From NCBI RefSeq assembly GCF_005889715.1, contig NZ_VCKW01000012.1, positions 1-59,465 on the forward strand: a stretch of 59,465 nt of DNA, written 5' to 3'. Source of the DNA: Actinomadura soli. GTDB lineage: Bacteria > Actinomycetota > Actinomycetes > Streptosporangiales > Streptosporangiaceae. Every line of letters begins with the position of its first letter. The stretch's first letter is position 1. The notes under the pieces were generated by a model. That model did no database searches. It was not told the DNA's origin and worked only from the letters and a program-made list of their open reading frames with translations. Below are positions 33,107-41,600 of the stretch, piece by piece. Both the position numbers and the translations under genes were made by a program.

Positions 33107-34101
33107 CCGTCCAGCAGGACACCGACACCACCACGACATCGCGCCGGCTGTACCGGACGATGGCGCGGATCCGGCAGTTCGAGGTCGCCGCGTCCAAGCT
33201 GATGGCGACGGGACGGCTGCCCGGGACGCTGCACGTCTCGATCGGCCAGGAGGCGGTCGCGGCCGGGGTCTGCGACGTCCTGCGCCGCGACGACCACATC
33301 ACCACCACGCACCGGGGCCACGGGCACTGCCTCGCCAAGGGCGGCGAGCCGAAGGCGATGATGGCCGAGCTGCTCGGCCGCGAGACCGGGTACTGCGGCG
33401 GCCGGTCGGGGTCGATGCACATCGCCGATCCGGCGGCCGGGATCCTCGGCGCGAACGCGATCGTCGGGGCGGGCATCCCGATCGCGCTCGGCGGCGCGTT
33501 CGCGGCCGCCCGGCAGGGACGCGGCGGCGTCGCGGTGGCGTTCTTCGGCGAGGGCGCGGTCGCGCAGGGCGTCTTCCACGAGTCGCTGAACCTCGCCGCG
33601 CTGTGGAAGCTGCCCATCGTGTTCGTGTGCGAGAACAACCAGTACGTCGAGCTGACCCCGGTCTCCGTGCACCTGGCCGCGAAGCACGTCGCGGACCACG
33701 CCGCCCCGTACGGGATCCCGGGCGCCCGGGGGGACGGAAACGACGTGACGGCCGTCCGGCGGGCCGCCGCGGAGGCGGTCGGGCGTGCGCGCGAGGGCGG
33801 CGGCCCGTCCCTGCTGGAGTGCCTGACCTACCGCTGGCACGGCCACTTCGAGGGCGACCCGCAGCGGTACCGGGACGCCGCCGAGGTCGCGGAGTGGAAG
33901 GCGGCGGACCCGCTGAAACGCCTGGCGGCAACCGTCTCCGGCGACCCTTCACAGGCCGCCGGGTTCACGGCCATCGAGGACGCCGCGCGGCGGGAGATGG
34001 CGGACGCCGTCGCCGCCGCCGAGGCGGACCCCGTCGCGTCGGCCGGGTCGATCACCGCGCACGTCTATCGCCGTCCTGTGCCCGGAGGTGCCCTCGCATG
34101 A
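33103..34101 (+). CDS. 2-oxoacid (acetoin/pyruvate-type) dehydrogenase E1 alpha subunit
   Basis: 332 residues. The thiamine-diphosphate motif runs GEGAVAQGVFHESLNLAALW to ENN (149-179). THRGHGHCLAKGG, GRSGSMHIADP and YRWHGHFEGDPQRYR are conserved E1 alpha segments. ATG at 33103 overlaps the MaoC stop; ribosome binding site GAGAGGA. With the beta subunit it decarboxylates a 2-oxoacid or cleaves acetoin and passes the acyl group to a lipoyl arm. Acetoin dehydrogenase AcoA is the nearest-looking relative. Confidence 0.92.
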   Translation: MTVQQDTDTTTTSRRLYRTMARIRQFEVAASKLMATGRLPGTLHVSIGQEAVAAGVCDVLRRDDHITTTHRGHGHCLAKGGEPKAMMAELLGRETGYCGGRSGSMHIADPAAGILGANAIVGAGIPIALGGAFAAARQGRGGVAVAFFGEGAVAQGVFHESLNLAALWKLPIVFVCENNQYVELTPVSVHLAAKHVADHAAPYGIPGARGDGNDVTAVRRAAAEAVGRAREGGGPSLLECLTYRWHGHFEGDPQRYRDAAEVAEWKAADPLKRLAATVSGDPSQAAGFTAIEDAARREMADAVAAAEADPVASAGSITAHVYRRPVPGGALA

Positions 34102-35087
34102 GCACGGTGAAGTACTGGCAGGCGGTCAATACCGCGCTGCACGAGGAGCTGGAGCGGGACGAGTCCGTCCACCTGTTCGGCGAGGACGTCGGCATGCCCG
34201 GCGGCCCGTTCGCGGCGACGCGCGGGCTGCGGGAGAGGTTCGGCGAGTGGCGGGTCCGCGACACCCCGATCAGCGAGTCGACGTTCACCGGCATGGCGGT
34301 CGGCGCGGCGATGGCGGGGCTGCGGCCGATCGCGGAGGTCATGTACTTCGACTTCATCACCCTCGCCATGGACCAGCTCGTCAACCAGGCCGCCAAGATG
34401 TCGTACATGTCGGACGGCGCCTTCGCGGTGCCGCTGACGGTCCGGACTCTCTGCGGCGGCCACCGCGGCTCGGGCCCGCAGCACTCGCAGAGCCTGGAGG
34501 GCTGGCTCGCCGCCGTCCCCGGGCTGAAGGTCGTCTGGGGCGGCACCCCCGCCGACGCGAAGGGGCTGCTCAAGGCCGCCGTCCGGGACGACGACCCGGT
34601 GATCGTCATCGAGAGCCTGAGCCTGTGGACGCGGCGCGGCGAGGTCCCCGACGACCCCGACCACGTGGTGCCGATCGGCGCCGGGCTGATCCGCCGCCCC
34701 GGCGACGACGTGACGCTCGTGTGCTGGGGCGACACGGTCCCGTCCGCCCTGGAGGCCGCCGAGGCCCTCGCCGCGCGCGGCGTCGGCGCAGAAGTGCTCG
34801 ACTTGCGGACGCTGAGCCCCGTAGACGAGGCGCTGATCCTGCGCTCGCTGGACAAGACGGGGCGGCTCGTCGTCGTCCAGGACGCGCAGGGCCCGTGCAG
34901 CGTCGGCTCGGAGGTCATCCGGCTGGCCGCCACGGACGGGTTCGCGTCCCTGCGCGCCCCGGCCGCGCAGGTCTGCCCGCCGTTCGCGCCGGTGCCGTTC
35001 GCGCCGGACCTGGAACGCGCCTACTACCCGGGGCCGGACGACGTGGTGTCGGCGGCTCTCGGCACGATCGAAGGGAGGGATGCATGA
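34098..35087 (+). CDS. 2-oxoacid (acetoin/pyruvate-type) dehydrogenase E1 beta subunit
   Basis: 329 residues. LFGEDVGMPGGPFAATRGL, RVRDTPISESTFTGMAVGAA, RPIAEVMYFDFITLAMDQLVNQ and the C-terminal transketolase half (DLRTLSPVDEALILRSLDKT) are diagnostic. ATG at 34098 behind GGAGG and overlapping the alpha stop. Forms the alpha2beta2 E1 with the preceding product. Confidence 0.93.
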   Translation: MSTVKYWQAVNTALHEELERDESVHLFGEDVGMPGGPFAATRGLRERFGEWRVRDTPISESTFTGMAVGAAMAGLRPIAEVMYFDFITLAMDQLVNQAAKMSYMSDGAFAVPLTVRTLCGGHRGSGPQHSQSLEGWLAAVPGLKVVWGGTPADAKGLLKAAVRDDDPVIVIESLSLWTRRGEVPDDPDHVVPIGAGLIRRPGDDVTLVCWGDTVPSALEAAEALAARGVGAEVLDLRTLSPVDEALILRSLDKTGRLVVVQDAQGPCSVGSEVIRLAATDGFASLRAPAAQVCPPFAPVPFAPDLERAYYPGPDDVVSAALGTIEGRDA

Positions 35088-35335
35088 CGGACGTCGTGGT
35101 GCCGAAGTGGGGGGCGACCATGGACGAGGCGACCATCGTCCAGTGGCTGAAGGGCGTCGGTGACCGGGTGGCCGAGGACGAGCCCATCGCCGAGATGGAG
35201 ACCGACAAGGCGACCGCCGAGATCGTCAGCCCGGCCGCCGGGACGGTCGCCGAACTGCTCGTGGCCCAGGACGCCGACGTCGTCGTGGGCCAGGTCATCG
35301 CCAGGATCGACACCGGCGAAGGAGCGGCGCCGTGA
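35084..35335 (+). CDS. Stand-alone lipoyl (biotinyl/lipoyl attachment) domain protein
   Basis: 83 residues, nothing but a lipoyl domain. Modified Lys42 lies in METDKATAEI, flanked by VPKWGATMDEATIVQWLK and AGTVAELLVAQDADVVVGQ. ATG at 35084 follows GGGAGGG and overlaps the E1 beta stop; the stop overlaps the next GTG. In normal complexes this domain is fused to an E2 acyltransferase; no E2 core and no E3 gene are present in the operon or window. It must either work with a distant E2/E3 or act as a free acyl carrier. Confidence 0.9.
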   Translation: MTDVVVPKWGATMDEATIVQWLKGVGDRVAEDEPIAEMETDKATAEIVSPAAGTVAELLVAQDADVVVGQVIARIDTGEGAAP

Positions 35336-36687
35336 AAGGGACGCTCGCCGAACGGATCGCGGAGTTCACCGCGGGCCTCGACCTGTCCGCCGTCCCGCCC
35401 GACGTCGTGGAGAAGGCGAAGGTCACGCTGCTGCACGACCTCGGCGTGGGCCTCGCGGGGCACCGTCTCGCCGGGACCGGCTTCGCGTTCGCCAAGGAGA
35501 ACGGCGCCTGCGACCCGTCGCGCGGGGCGCGGCTCCCGGTCGACGGGACGGCCGTGACCGTCGAGTCCTGCGCGCTCGCGACCGGGGCGCTCATCCACGC
35601 GCGCACGCAGGACGACACCCAGGTCTCGGTGTCCACCCACCTGGGATCGACCACGCTGCCCGCGCTGCTCGCCCTCGCGGACCGCGCCGGCCTGGACGGC
35701 CGCGACCTGCTCACCGCGATGATCGCCGGGTACGAGGCGGCGTCGGTCATCGCGGAGGGGCGCGCGGGGCCGTCCACGGCCCGCGGGTTCCGCGCGACCA
35801 GCGTCTACGGGCCGCTCGCGGCGGCGGCCGCGTCCGCCCGGCTGCTGGGCCTCGACGCCGGGCGGACCGTGTCCGCGCTCGGGCTCGCGGCGGCGTTCGG
35901 CGGCGGCACGAACCAGACGTGGCTCGCCGGCACCCAGGAATGGCGCTACCAGGTCGGGGCCGCGAGCCGCAACGGCATGGTCGCGGCGCTGCTCGCCGCG
36001 CGCGGCATCACCGGTGCACCGGACGCGCTCGACGGAAGCGCCGGGCACCTGCGGGCCTTCTCCGGCATCGAGGACGCACCGGCGGCGGACCGGCTCGGCG
36101 ACGACTGGCGGATCCGCCGCGTCACCTACAAGCCGTACCCGGTCTGCGCGATCAACCAGGTCCCGGTCACGGTGCTGACCGGGCTGGCGCGCCGCCACGG
36201 CGTCAAGGCGGACGACGTCGCGTCCGTCATCGCCGAACTGTCGCCGGACGACGCCGCCTACCCGGGCATCGACGCCCAGGGCCCGTTCCGCGACGTGGGC
36301 GGCACCCTGATGAGCCTGCCGTACTGTCTGGCCGTGGCCCTCCGCAACGGCGGCATCGAGCTGGACGACCTGCACCGCTTCGACGACCCCGCCCTGATGG
36401 ACCTGACCCGCCGGATCACGGTGGCCGCCGCGGGCGACGTCCCGCAGGGCGGCTGCCGGATCACCGTCACCACCCGCGACGACGGGGAGCGCACCGGCGC
36501 GTTCGCCCCCGACGAGACCACGTTCAACTGGGACCGGGACGAGACCGCCGCCCGGCTGCGCGCCATGGCCGCCGAGACACCGCTGCCGCCCGCCCGGCTG
36601 GACGGTTTCATCGCGGTCGCCCTCGACCTCGACCGCCGTCCGGTCCGCGACCTGGTCGGCGCCACCATCGCCGATCCGAAGGAGTGA
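35332..36687 (+). CDS. MmgE/PrpD family protein
   Basis: 451 residues. The family fold shows in VTLLHDLGVGLAGHRLAGTG, TGALIHARTQDDT, TTLPALLALADRAG, AMIAGYEAASVIAEG, RGFRATSVYGPLAAAAASAR and the RVTYKPYPVCAINQVP segment. PrpD-type enzymes dehydrate 2-methylcitrate; many relatives (including cis-aconitate decarboxylase) act on other tri- or dicarboxylates. GTG at 35332 overlaps the lipoyl gene stop. The role in this operon is not clear. Confidence 0.9.
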   Translation: MKGTLAERIAEFTAGLDLSAVPPDVVEKAKVTLLHDLGVGLAGHRLAGTGFAFAKENGACDPSRGARLPVDGTAVTVESCALATGALIHARTQDDTQVSVSTHLGSTTLPALLALADRAGLDGRDLLTAMIAGYEAASVIAEGRAGPSTARGFRATSVYGPLAAAAASARLLGLDAGRTVSALGLAAAFGGGTNQTWLAGTQEWRYQVGAASRNGMVAALLAARGITGAPDALDGSAGHLRAFSGIEDAPAADRLGDDWRIRRVTYKPYPVCAINQVPVTVLTGLARRHGVKADDVASVIAELSPDDAAYPGIDAQGPFRDVGGTLMSLPYCLAVALRNGGIELDDLHRFDDPALMDLTRRITVAAAGDVPQGGCRITVTTRDDGERTGAFAPDETTFNWDRDETAARLRAMAAETPLPPARLDGFIAVALDLDRRPVRDLVGATIADPKE

Positions 36688-36694
36688 TCAACAG

Positions 36695-37729
36695 ATGCGA
36701 GCCACCCTCATCTACGGCCGGGGCGACGTCCGGGTCGAGGAGGTGCCCGACCCCGTCCTCGCGGCGCCGACGGACGCGATCGTCCGGGTGACCCGCGCCT
36801 GCGTCTGCGGCAGCGACCTGCACCGGTACCGCGGCATGGAGCCCGTGGCCGAGGGGCTCCGCATCGGCCACGAGTTCATGGGCGTCGTCGAGGACACCGG
36901 CGCCGACGTCCGCTCCGTGAAACGGGGCGACGTCGTGCTCGTCCCCTTCCTGTGGACCGACAACAGCTGCGACTTCTGCCGCGACGGCCTGCACGGCTCC
37001 TGCCGCAACGGCGGGCGCTGGGCGATGAACGGCCTCGACGGCGGGCAGGGCGAGGCGGCCCGCGTCCCCCAGGCGGACGGCACGCTGATCAAGCTGCCGG
37101 TCGGCGCCGACGACCCGGTGATCCCCTCGGTGATGGCGCTGTCGGACGTCCTCCCGACCGGCCATCACGCGGCGGTCACCGCGGCCGTCGGGAAGGGCTC
37201 CACGGTCGCCGTCATCGGCGACGGCGCGGTCGGGCTGAGCGCGGTGCTGTCGGCGGCGCGGCTGGGCGCGGAGCGGATCGTCCTGCTCGGCCGCCACCGC
37301 GCCCGCACCGACCTCGGCCGCCGGTTCGGCGCGACCGACGTGGTCCCGGAGCGGGGCGAGGAGGCCGTGGCCGCCGTCCGCGCGCTGACCGGCGGCGACG
37401 GAACGCCCCACGTGCTCGAATGCGTCGGCAACACGGCCGCGTTCGAGACGGCGCTGGGCGTCGTCCGCGACGGCGGCACGATCAGCCGGGTGGGCGTCCC
37501 GCAGTACGCCGAGGCCCGCCTGGACTTCGACGTCTTCATGCGCAACATCACCATCACCGGCGGCGTCGCCCCGGCGCGCCGGTACATCCCGGAACTGCTG
37601 GCCGAGGTGCTCGACGGCACGATCGCGCCGGGCGAGATGTTCGACCTGTCCGTCGGGCTGGACGACGTGCCCGCCGGGTTCAGGGCGATGAACGACCGCG
37701 AGGCCCTGAAGGTCCTCGTCCGCCCCTGA
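36695..37729 (+). CDS. Zinc-dependent alcohol dehydrogenase (medium-chain family)
   Basis: 344 residues. Catalytic zinc ligands Cys (VCGSDLH) and His-Glu (IGHEF); structural zinc region SCDFCRDGLHGSC shows three of the usual four Cys. Cofactor loop VIGDGAVGLSAV. GADDPVIPSVMALSDVLPTGHHAAV is typical of the glutathione-independent formaldehyde/threonine-dehydrogenase-like branch. Last gene of the operon, seven bases after PrpD, followed by a terminator hairpin. Confidence 0.92.
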   Translation: MRATLIYGRGDVRVEEVPDPVLAAPTDAIVRVTRACVCGSDLHRYRGMEPVAEGLRIGHEFMGVVEDTGADVRSVKRGDVVLVPFLWTDNSCDFCRDGLHGSCRNGGRWAMNGLDGGQGEAARVPQADGTLIKLPVGADDPVIPSVMALSDVLPTGHHAAVTAAVGKGSTVAVIGDGAVGLSAVLSAARLGAERIVLLGRHRARTDLGRRFGATDVVPERGEEAVAAVRALTGGDGTPHVLECVGNTAAFETALGVVRDGGTISRVGVPQYAEARLDFDVFMRNITITGGVAPARRYIPELLAEVLDGTIAPGEMFDLSVGLDDVPAGFRAMNDREALKVLVRP

Positions 37730-37755
37730 CCACCAGGCGGAGCGCCCAGGGGCGG
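37720..37755 (+). terminator. Hairpin at the end of the nine-gene operon
   Basis: CCGCCCCTG (37720-37728) pairs with CAGGGGCGG (37747-37755), 9 bp, 18-base loop. The left arm includes the alcohol dehydrogenase stop. No T run. The remaining gap to 37990 holds only the ACTGATCGATCAGT palindrome. Confidence 0.55.
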
Positions 37756-37944
37756 TCAGCTCGTGAGGAGTGTGCCGACCAGGCCCGCGACGGCGATTCC
37801 GACCAGGACAGCACGGTCACCGCCGCCCCGGGCTCGGGCCCGAGGGACTTGGTGATGCTGGAGGTGTGTTACCGGGCGTAACGGGTGGGGTACGGGACGA
37901 TCAAGACATTGACTGATCGACAAAGGCGATTCACGCTGGTCACA

Positions 37945-37958
37945 ACTGATCGATCAGT
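37945..37958. promoter_or_regulatory. 14-bp palindrome ACTGATCGATCAGT upstream of the metallopeptidase
   Basis: Perfect palindrome 33 bases before the start codon, with a related half site TTGACTGATCGAC at 37909-37921. Likely repressor site for the peptidase gene. It differs from the GACCGAC-type operators. Confidence 0.5.
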
Positions 37959-37990
37959 GTCCCCTCCCCCCTCGTTCATCAGGAGACCGG

Positions 37991-40633
37991 ATGCTGTCGC
38001 GGGTGACGTCCCGCGCGGCGGCCGCCCTGGTTGCCCTCGTCATGCTCGTCGGCGTGCCTTTGCACGCGGACGCGTTCGGCGCGGGCTCCTCGGTGAGCCG
38101 CAACGCGCAGGCCAAGCACATTCCAGCGCCCCAGAGCTATTTCGGGTTCGCCATGGGCACGACCGGCAAGCTCGCCGGGTTCGACAAGATCAAGCAGTAC
38201 TTCCGGCTCGTCGCCGACCGGTCCGACCGGGTGACCTACCAGGTCGCGGACAAGACGACGATGGGCAACGACTATCCGGTCCTCTTCGTGAGCTCGCCGC
38301 GCAACCTGCGGAACCTCGACCAGATCGTCCGGGACAACCAGCGGCTCGCCGAGCCGCGCGGGATCTCCGAGCAGGAGGCCCGGCGGCTGTCCGAGCGGAG
38401 CAAGCCGGTGTACCTCCTCGAGGGCACCCTGCACTCCACCGAGGTCGGCAATACGCAGGCGCTGGTGGACATCGTGCACCGGTTCGCCACCGAGGACTCC
38501 GACTACACCGAGACCGTGCTCGACAACGCGGTGCTGATGGTGATCCCGTCCGGCAACCCGGACGGCCAGCACCTCGTGGTCGACCACTTCAACAAGACCG
38601 CCGGAACCGAGTACAACCGCGTCTACCCGGACCTATACCACAAGTACGTCGGGCACGACGACAACCGCGACTGGTTCATGTTCACGCAGCGGGAGATCCG
38701 CACGCGGGTCCGGCTGGAGCAGGCGTACCGTCCGGTCGTCGGGCACTACATGCACCAGGCCGGGACGACGGGGCCGCGGCTGTGGACGCCGCCCTACGAC
38801 GAGCCGCTCGGCAGCGGGGTCGACCCGATCACGCTGCAGTCGGCGACGTCGCAGGGCCAGCAGGCGGCGCGGGCGCTGACCGCCGAGGGCAAGAAGGGCG
38901 TCGGCACCGACGACGCGTACGGCATCTTCTGGAACGCCGACGTCATGGGGTTCTCGACGTTCCTCGGCACGTCGCTGTTCCTGACGGAGATCGCCAGCGC
39001 ACGGGACCTCGCCTACCCCTACACCTCGCCGGACGGCAGGCCGCTCGGCTCGCAGAACCGGTCCATGCGGATGCTGCAGCCGTACGACAAGAACAGCTGG
39101 ACGCTGGAGCAGATCGTCGCGTACGCGAAGACCGCCGCCTACGCGGGGATCGAGAACGTCGCGAAGAACCCCGAGTCGTGGCTGTTCAACAACCTGTACC
39201 AGACCAACCGCAACGGGGCGGCGCTGCCGGACGTCGAGCCGGGCACGCCGCACGCGTACGTGATCCCGGCCGGCCAGCGCGACCCGTTCGCGGTGCTGGA
39301 GATGATGCGGATCTTCGAGTTCGGACGGGCGGAGATCGAGCAGGCGAGGGCGCCGTTCACGGCGGGCGGCAAGACGTACGCCGCGGGCTCGTACGTGCTG
39401 CGCACCCGCCAGCCGCTCGGCCGCTGGATCGACCAGCTCCTCAAGATCGACAAGTATCCGGAGCAGGCGGCGCGCAAGTGCGGCCAGTGCCCGCTGATCA
39501 TGCCGTACAGCGAGACCACCGACAACCTCGGCCTGCTGCTCGGCGTGGACGTCGACCCGGTCGAGCAGGCGTTCACCGCGTCGCTGCAGCGGGTGCACCG
39601 GGTGCTGCCGCAGCCGGTGCGGATGCCTGCGGAGCCGCGCGGCGCCTACCTGGTGGCGCCGGAGTCGTACGGCGTCGCGCACGTGCTCTCCCGGCTGCAG
39701 AAGGCGGCGGTGCCGACGTTCCGCTCGGCTGAGAAGTTCGAGGCCGCCGGACGGACGTTCGCGCCGGGCACGGTCGTCGTCCCGCCCACGGCGGCGGCGA
39801 GGCAGGCGCTGCAGGGCGTGTCGGCGGACACCGGCCTGCAGGTCCACGGCTCGGACGAGCTGCCCAAGGTGGACGGCTTCACGCTCAAGCAGGGCACCAA
39901 GGTCGGGCTGATCCGCGGCGCGAACAACATGCCCGGCGGCTGGATGACGTGGATGTTCGACCATTACGGCATCGACTACAAGGTCGTCTCCGCGGACGAC
40001 TACGGCGACCTGGCCGGGAAGTACGACACGATCGTCCTGGCCGACGGCGTCTCCAGGAACACCATCGTCAACGGCCTCGACCCGGCGAAGAACCCGCCCG
40101 AGTTCAGGTGGGCGCGCGGCGTCGGCGAGGAGGGCTGGACGCGGCTGGCGGACTACGTCTCCGGCGGCGGCAACCTGGTCGCGATCGGCAGCGCGGCGGA
40201 GACGGCGCGGCAGCTCCTCAAGCTGCCGATCGAGAACGCGGCCCCGTCCGACCCGGCCAAGCTCAACGCGCCGGGCGCGCTGCTGCGCGCGACGTACGAC
40301 CCCGAGGTCCCGGCGGCGTGGGGGATGCCTGAGTCCGGCGCGGTCTGGTTCAACCGGGACGCGGCGTACAAGCTCACCGGCGACGGTCAGGTGGCGTCGA
40401 GGTATCCCGGTGAGGGCGACCTGCTGGTCAGCGGGTACGCGGCGGGCACGGAGACGCTGAACGGCCTCGCCAACGTCGCGACGTTCGAGGTCGGCAAGGG
40501 CCATGCCACGGTCGCGGGCAGCGAGATCACCTTCCGGAGCTGGCCGCGGCAGACCTGGCCGATCGTCGTCAACTCGATCTATCAGGGCCCGTCGAAGCCG
40601 GGCCGATCCGGCGAAACGGACGAAAGGAACTGA
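37991..40633 (+). CDS. Secreted M14-family zinc metallopeptidase with C-terminal amidotransferase-like domain
   Basis: 880 residues. Signal peptide of about 27 residues (AALVALVMLVGVPLHADA). The M14 domain (about 45-400) has zinc ligands His148 and Glu151 in LHSTEVG, a third His in GHYMHQ (252-255), NPDG at 189-192, NRDW at 225-228 and a likely catalytic Glu333 (LFLTEIAS). The C-terminal part (about 630-870) with GLIRGANNMPGGWMTWMFDH and YVSGGGNLVAIGS looks like a class-I-amidotransferase-like domain often attached to these peptidases. ATG at 37991 after AGGAGACC. Substrate unknown; acts outside the cell. Confidence 0.9.
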   Translation: MLSRVTSRAAAALVALVMLVGVPLHADAFGAGSSVSRNAQAKHIPAPQSYFGFAMGTTGKLAGFDKIKQYFRLVADRSDRVTYQVADKTTMGNDYPVLFVSSPRNLRNLDQIVRDNQRLAEPRGISEQEARRLSERSKPVYLLEGTLHSTEVGNTQALVDIVHRFATEDSDYTETVLDNAVLMVIPSGNPDGQHLVVDHFNKTAGTEYNRVYPDLYHKYVGHDDNRDWFMFTQREIRTRVRLEQAYRPVVGHYMHQAGTTGPRLWTPPYDEPLGSGVDPITLQSATSQGQQAARALTAEGKKGVGTDDAYGIFWNADVMGFSTFLGTSLFLTEIASARDLAYPYTSPDGRPLGSQNRSMRMLQPYDKNSWTLEQIVAYAKTAAYAGIENVAKNPESWLFNNLYQTNRNGAALPDVEPGTPHAYVIPAGQRDPFAVLEMMRIFEFGRAEIEQARAPFTAGGKTYAAGSYVLRTRQPLGRWIDQLLKIDKYPEQAARKCGQCPLIMPYSETTDNLGLLLGVDVDPVEQAFTASLQRVHRVLPQPVRMPAEPRGAYLVAPESYGVAHVLSRLQKAAVPTFRSAEKFEAAGRTFAPGTVVVPPTAAARQALQGVSADTGLQVHGSDELPKVDGFTLKQGTKVGLIRGANNMPGGWMTWMFDHYGIDYKVVSADDYGDLAGKYDTIVLADGVSRNTIVNGLDPAKNPPEFRWARGVGEEGWTRLADYVSGGGNLVAIGSAAETARQLLKLPIENAAPSDPAKLNAPGALLRATYDPEVPAAWGMPESGAVWFNRDAAYKLTGDGQVASRYPGEGDLLVSGYAAGTETLNGLANVATFEVGKGHATVAGSEITFRSWPRQTWPIVVNSIYQGPSKPGRSGETDERN

Positions 40634-40639
40634 CGCCGT

Positions 40640-40693
40640 CGATCGCGGCCGGCGGAACAGCGCGTCCCACCGGCCGCGATCGTCGCAATTTTT
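40640..40693 (+). terminator. Rho-independent terminator of the metallopeptidase gene
   Basis: 13-bp perfect stem (40640-40652 with 40670-40682), 17-base loop, followed by AATTTTT at 40687-40693. Starts seven bases after the stop. The clearest intrinsic terminator in the window. Confidence 0.9.
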
Positions 40694-40875
40694 CGCGCCA
40701 TCCTCCCGCTTCACCACCGGTTCCGGTGAAGCTGGACGGGGCTTGGCGGAAATAGTGTCTTGATCACCATTCCTCGGCACCGGGACAGATGGCATGATCG
40801 GCAAAGCGAAACCGACGCTGATAGAGCCACTGGACAACCATTCTGGTAACGATTCAGGCGGGGCGGGTACAAATC

Positions 40876-41583
40876 ATGCCGGTCGGGCTGGATGCTATGG
40901 GCATGGGCGGGACCCGTGGTCTACGGACCTGTCTGGCCGAGAGCGTGGTAGAGCAGCTGAACGGTTGGCCGGCGCTGAGATTGTGCCGTGCCGACTGCGG
41001 CTTCGGCCGGGCATTCGCATGCGGCGGCGATCAGATCATCCATCTGCACGGACGTGATCAGGCCGAACTGTATCTGACCTGGCCCTGCGTCCGGCGAATG
41101 CACAAGACGCTCCGGGAGTGCGCCTCGGTGCGCACCCGTCCCGGCAGCGGCTGGGTGGGCGTCTGGCTGGGCTGCGACGACGACGTCGCGCTGCTGGTCT
41201 CCCTGGTCAGCATCGCCATCAAGGCCAACCTGGCGACGCTGGACACCGTCCAGCCCCGGTTGGGCCCGTGCTCGCTGGGCTACTCCCACCTGGCGGAGCA
41301 GTTCATGCCCCAGCCGCCCCCGGGGCGCGGGGGCTTACCGATGACGCCGTCGGGGAATCCCGTGGAGCGCGAAGAGCACGTCATGCGCGAGGTGACCGAC
41401 CGCCTCCTGCGCAGGCTCGGCGGCAGCCTCCAGCCCACGCAGGTGAACCAGGTGATCGACGCGGTCTACCGCCGCTTCGACGACCGGCCCGTCCGGGACT
41501 TCGTGCCCGTGCTGGTCGAGCGGTTCGCCCGCGAGAGGCTCACCCCAGGACCGACTGCCGACCCGCCCGGCCGAACCGGCTGA
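40876..41583 (+). CDS. Luciferase-domain-like (DUF5519-type) protein with C-terminal three-helix bundle
   Basis: 235 residues in two parts. Residues about 25-120 (LNGWPALRLCRADCGFGRAF, QIIHLHGRDQAELYLTW, SGWVGVWLGCDDDVALLVSL) resemble the small luciferase-like/DUF5519 domain, with the HLHG motif. Residues about 165-225 (EEHVMREVTDRLLRRLGG, TQVNQVIDAVYRRFDDRPV, FVPVLVERFARERL) match the actinobacterial three-helix-bundle dimerisation domain. Function unknown. Start at ATG 40876 is uncertain; ATG 40897 is an alternative. Preceded by 242 bases containing the terminator above and TTCACC-N9-GGTGAA (40710-40730). Confidence 0.65.
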   Translation: MPVGLDAMGMGGTRGLRTCLAESVVEQLNGWPALRLCRADCGFGRAFACGGDQIIHLHGRDQAELYLTWPCVRRMHKTLRECASVRTRPGSGWVGVWLGCDDDVALLVSLVSIAIKANLATLDTVQPRLGPCSLGYSHLAEQFMPQPPPGRGGLPMTPSGNPVEREEHVMREVTDRLLRRLGGSLQPTQVNQVIDAVYRRFDDRPVRDFVPVLVERFARERLTPGPTADPPGRTG

Positions 41584-41600
41584 ACCGGCCGGGCCCGGTT
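41583..41600. terminator. Small hairpin AACCGG-N6-CCGGTT between convergent genes
   Basis: 6-bp arms at 41583-41588 and 41595-41600 fill the gap between two converging stop codons. Weak by itself. Confidence 0.4.

Noticed and set aside
37757-37830. Short minus-strand frame ending in a hydrophobic run (LVGIAVAGLVGTLLTS)
   Set aside because: No start codon or ribosome binding site at a sensible distance; may be remnant or chance.
38633-40837. 734-codon minus-strand frame opposite the metallopeptidase
   Set aside because: Composition-driven shadow; the plus strand encodes a complete M14 enzyme with signal peptide.
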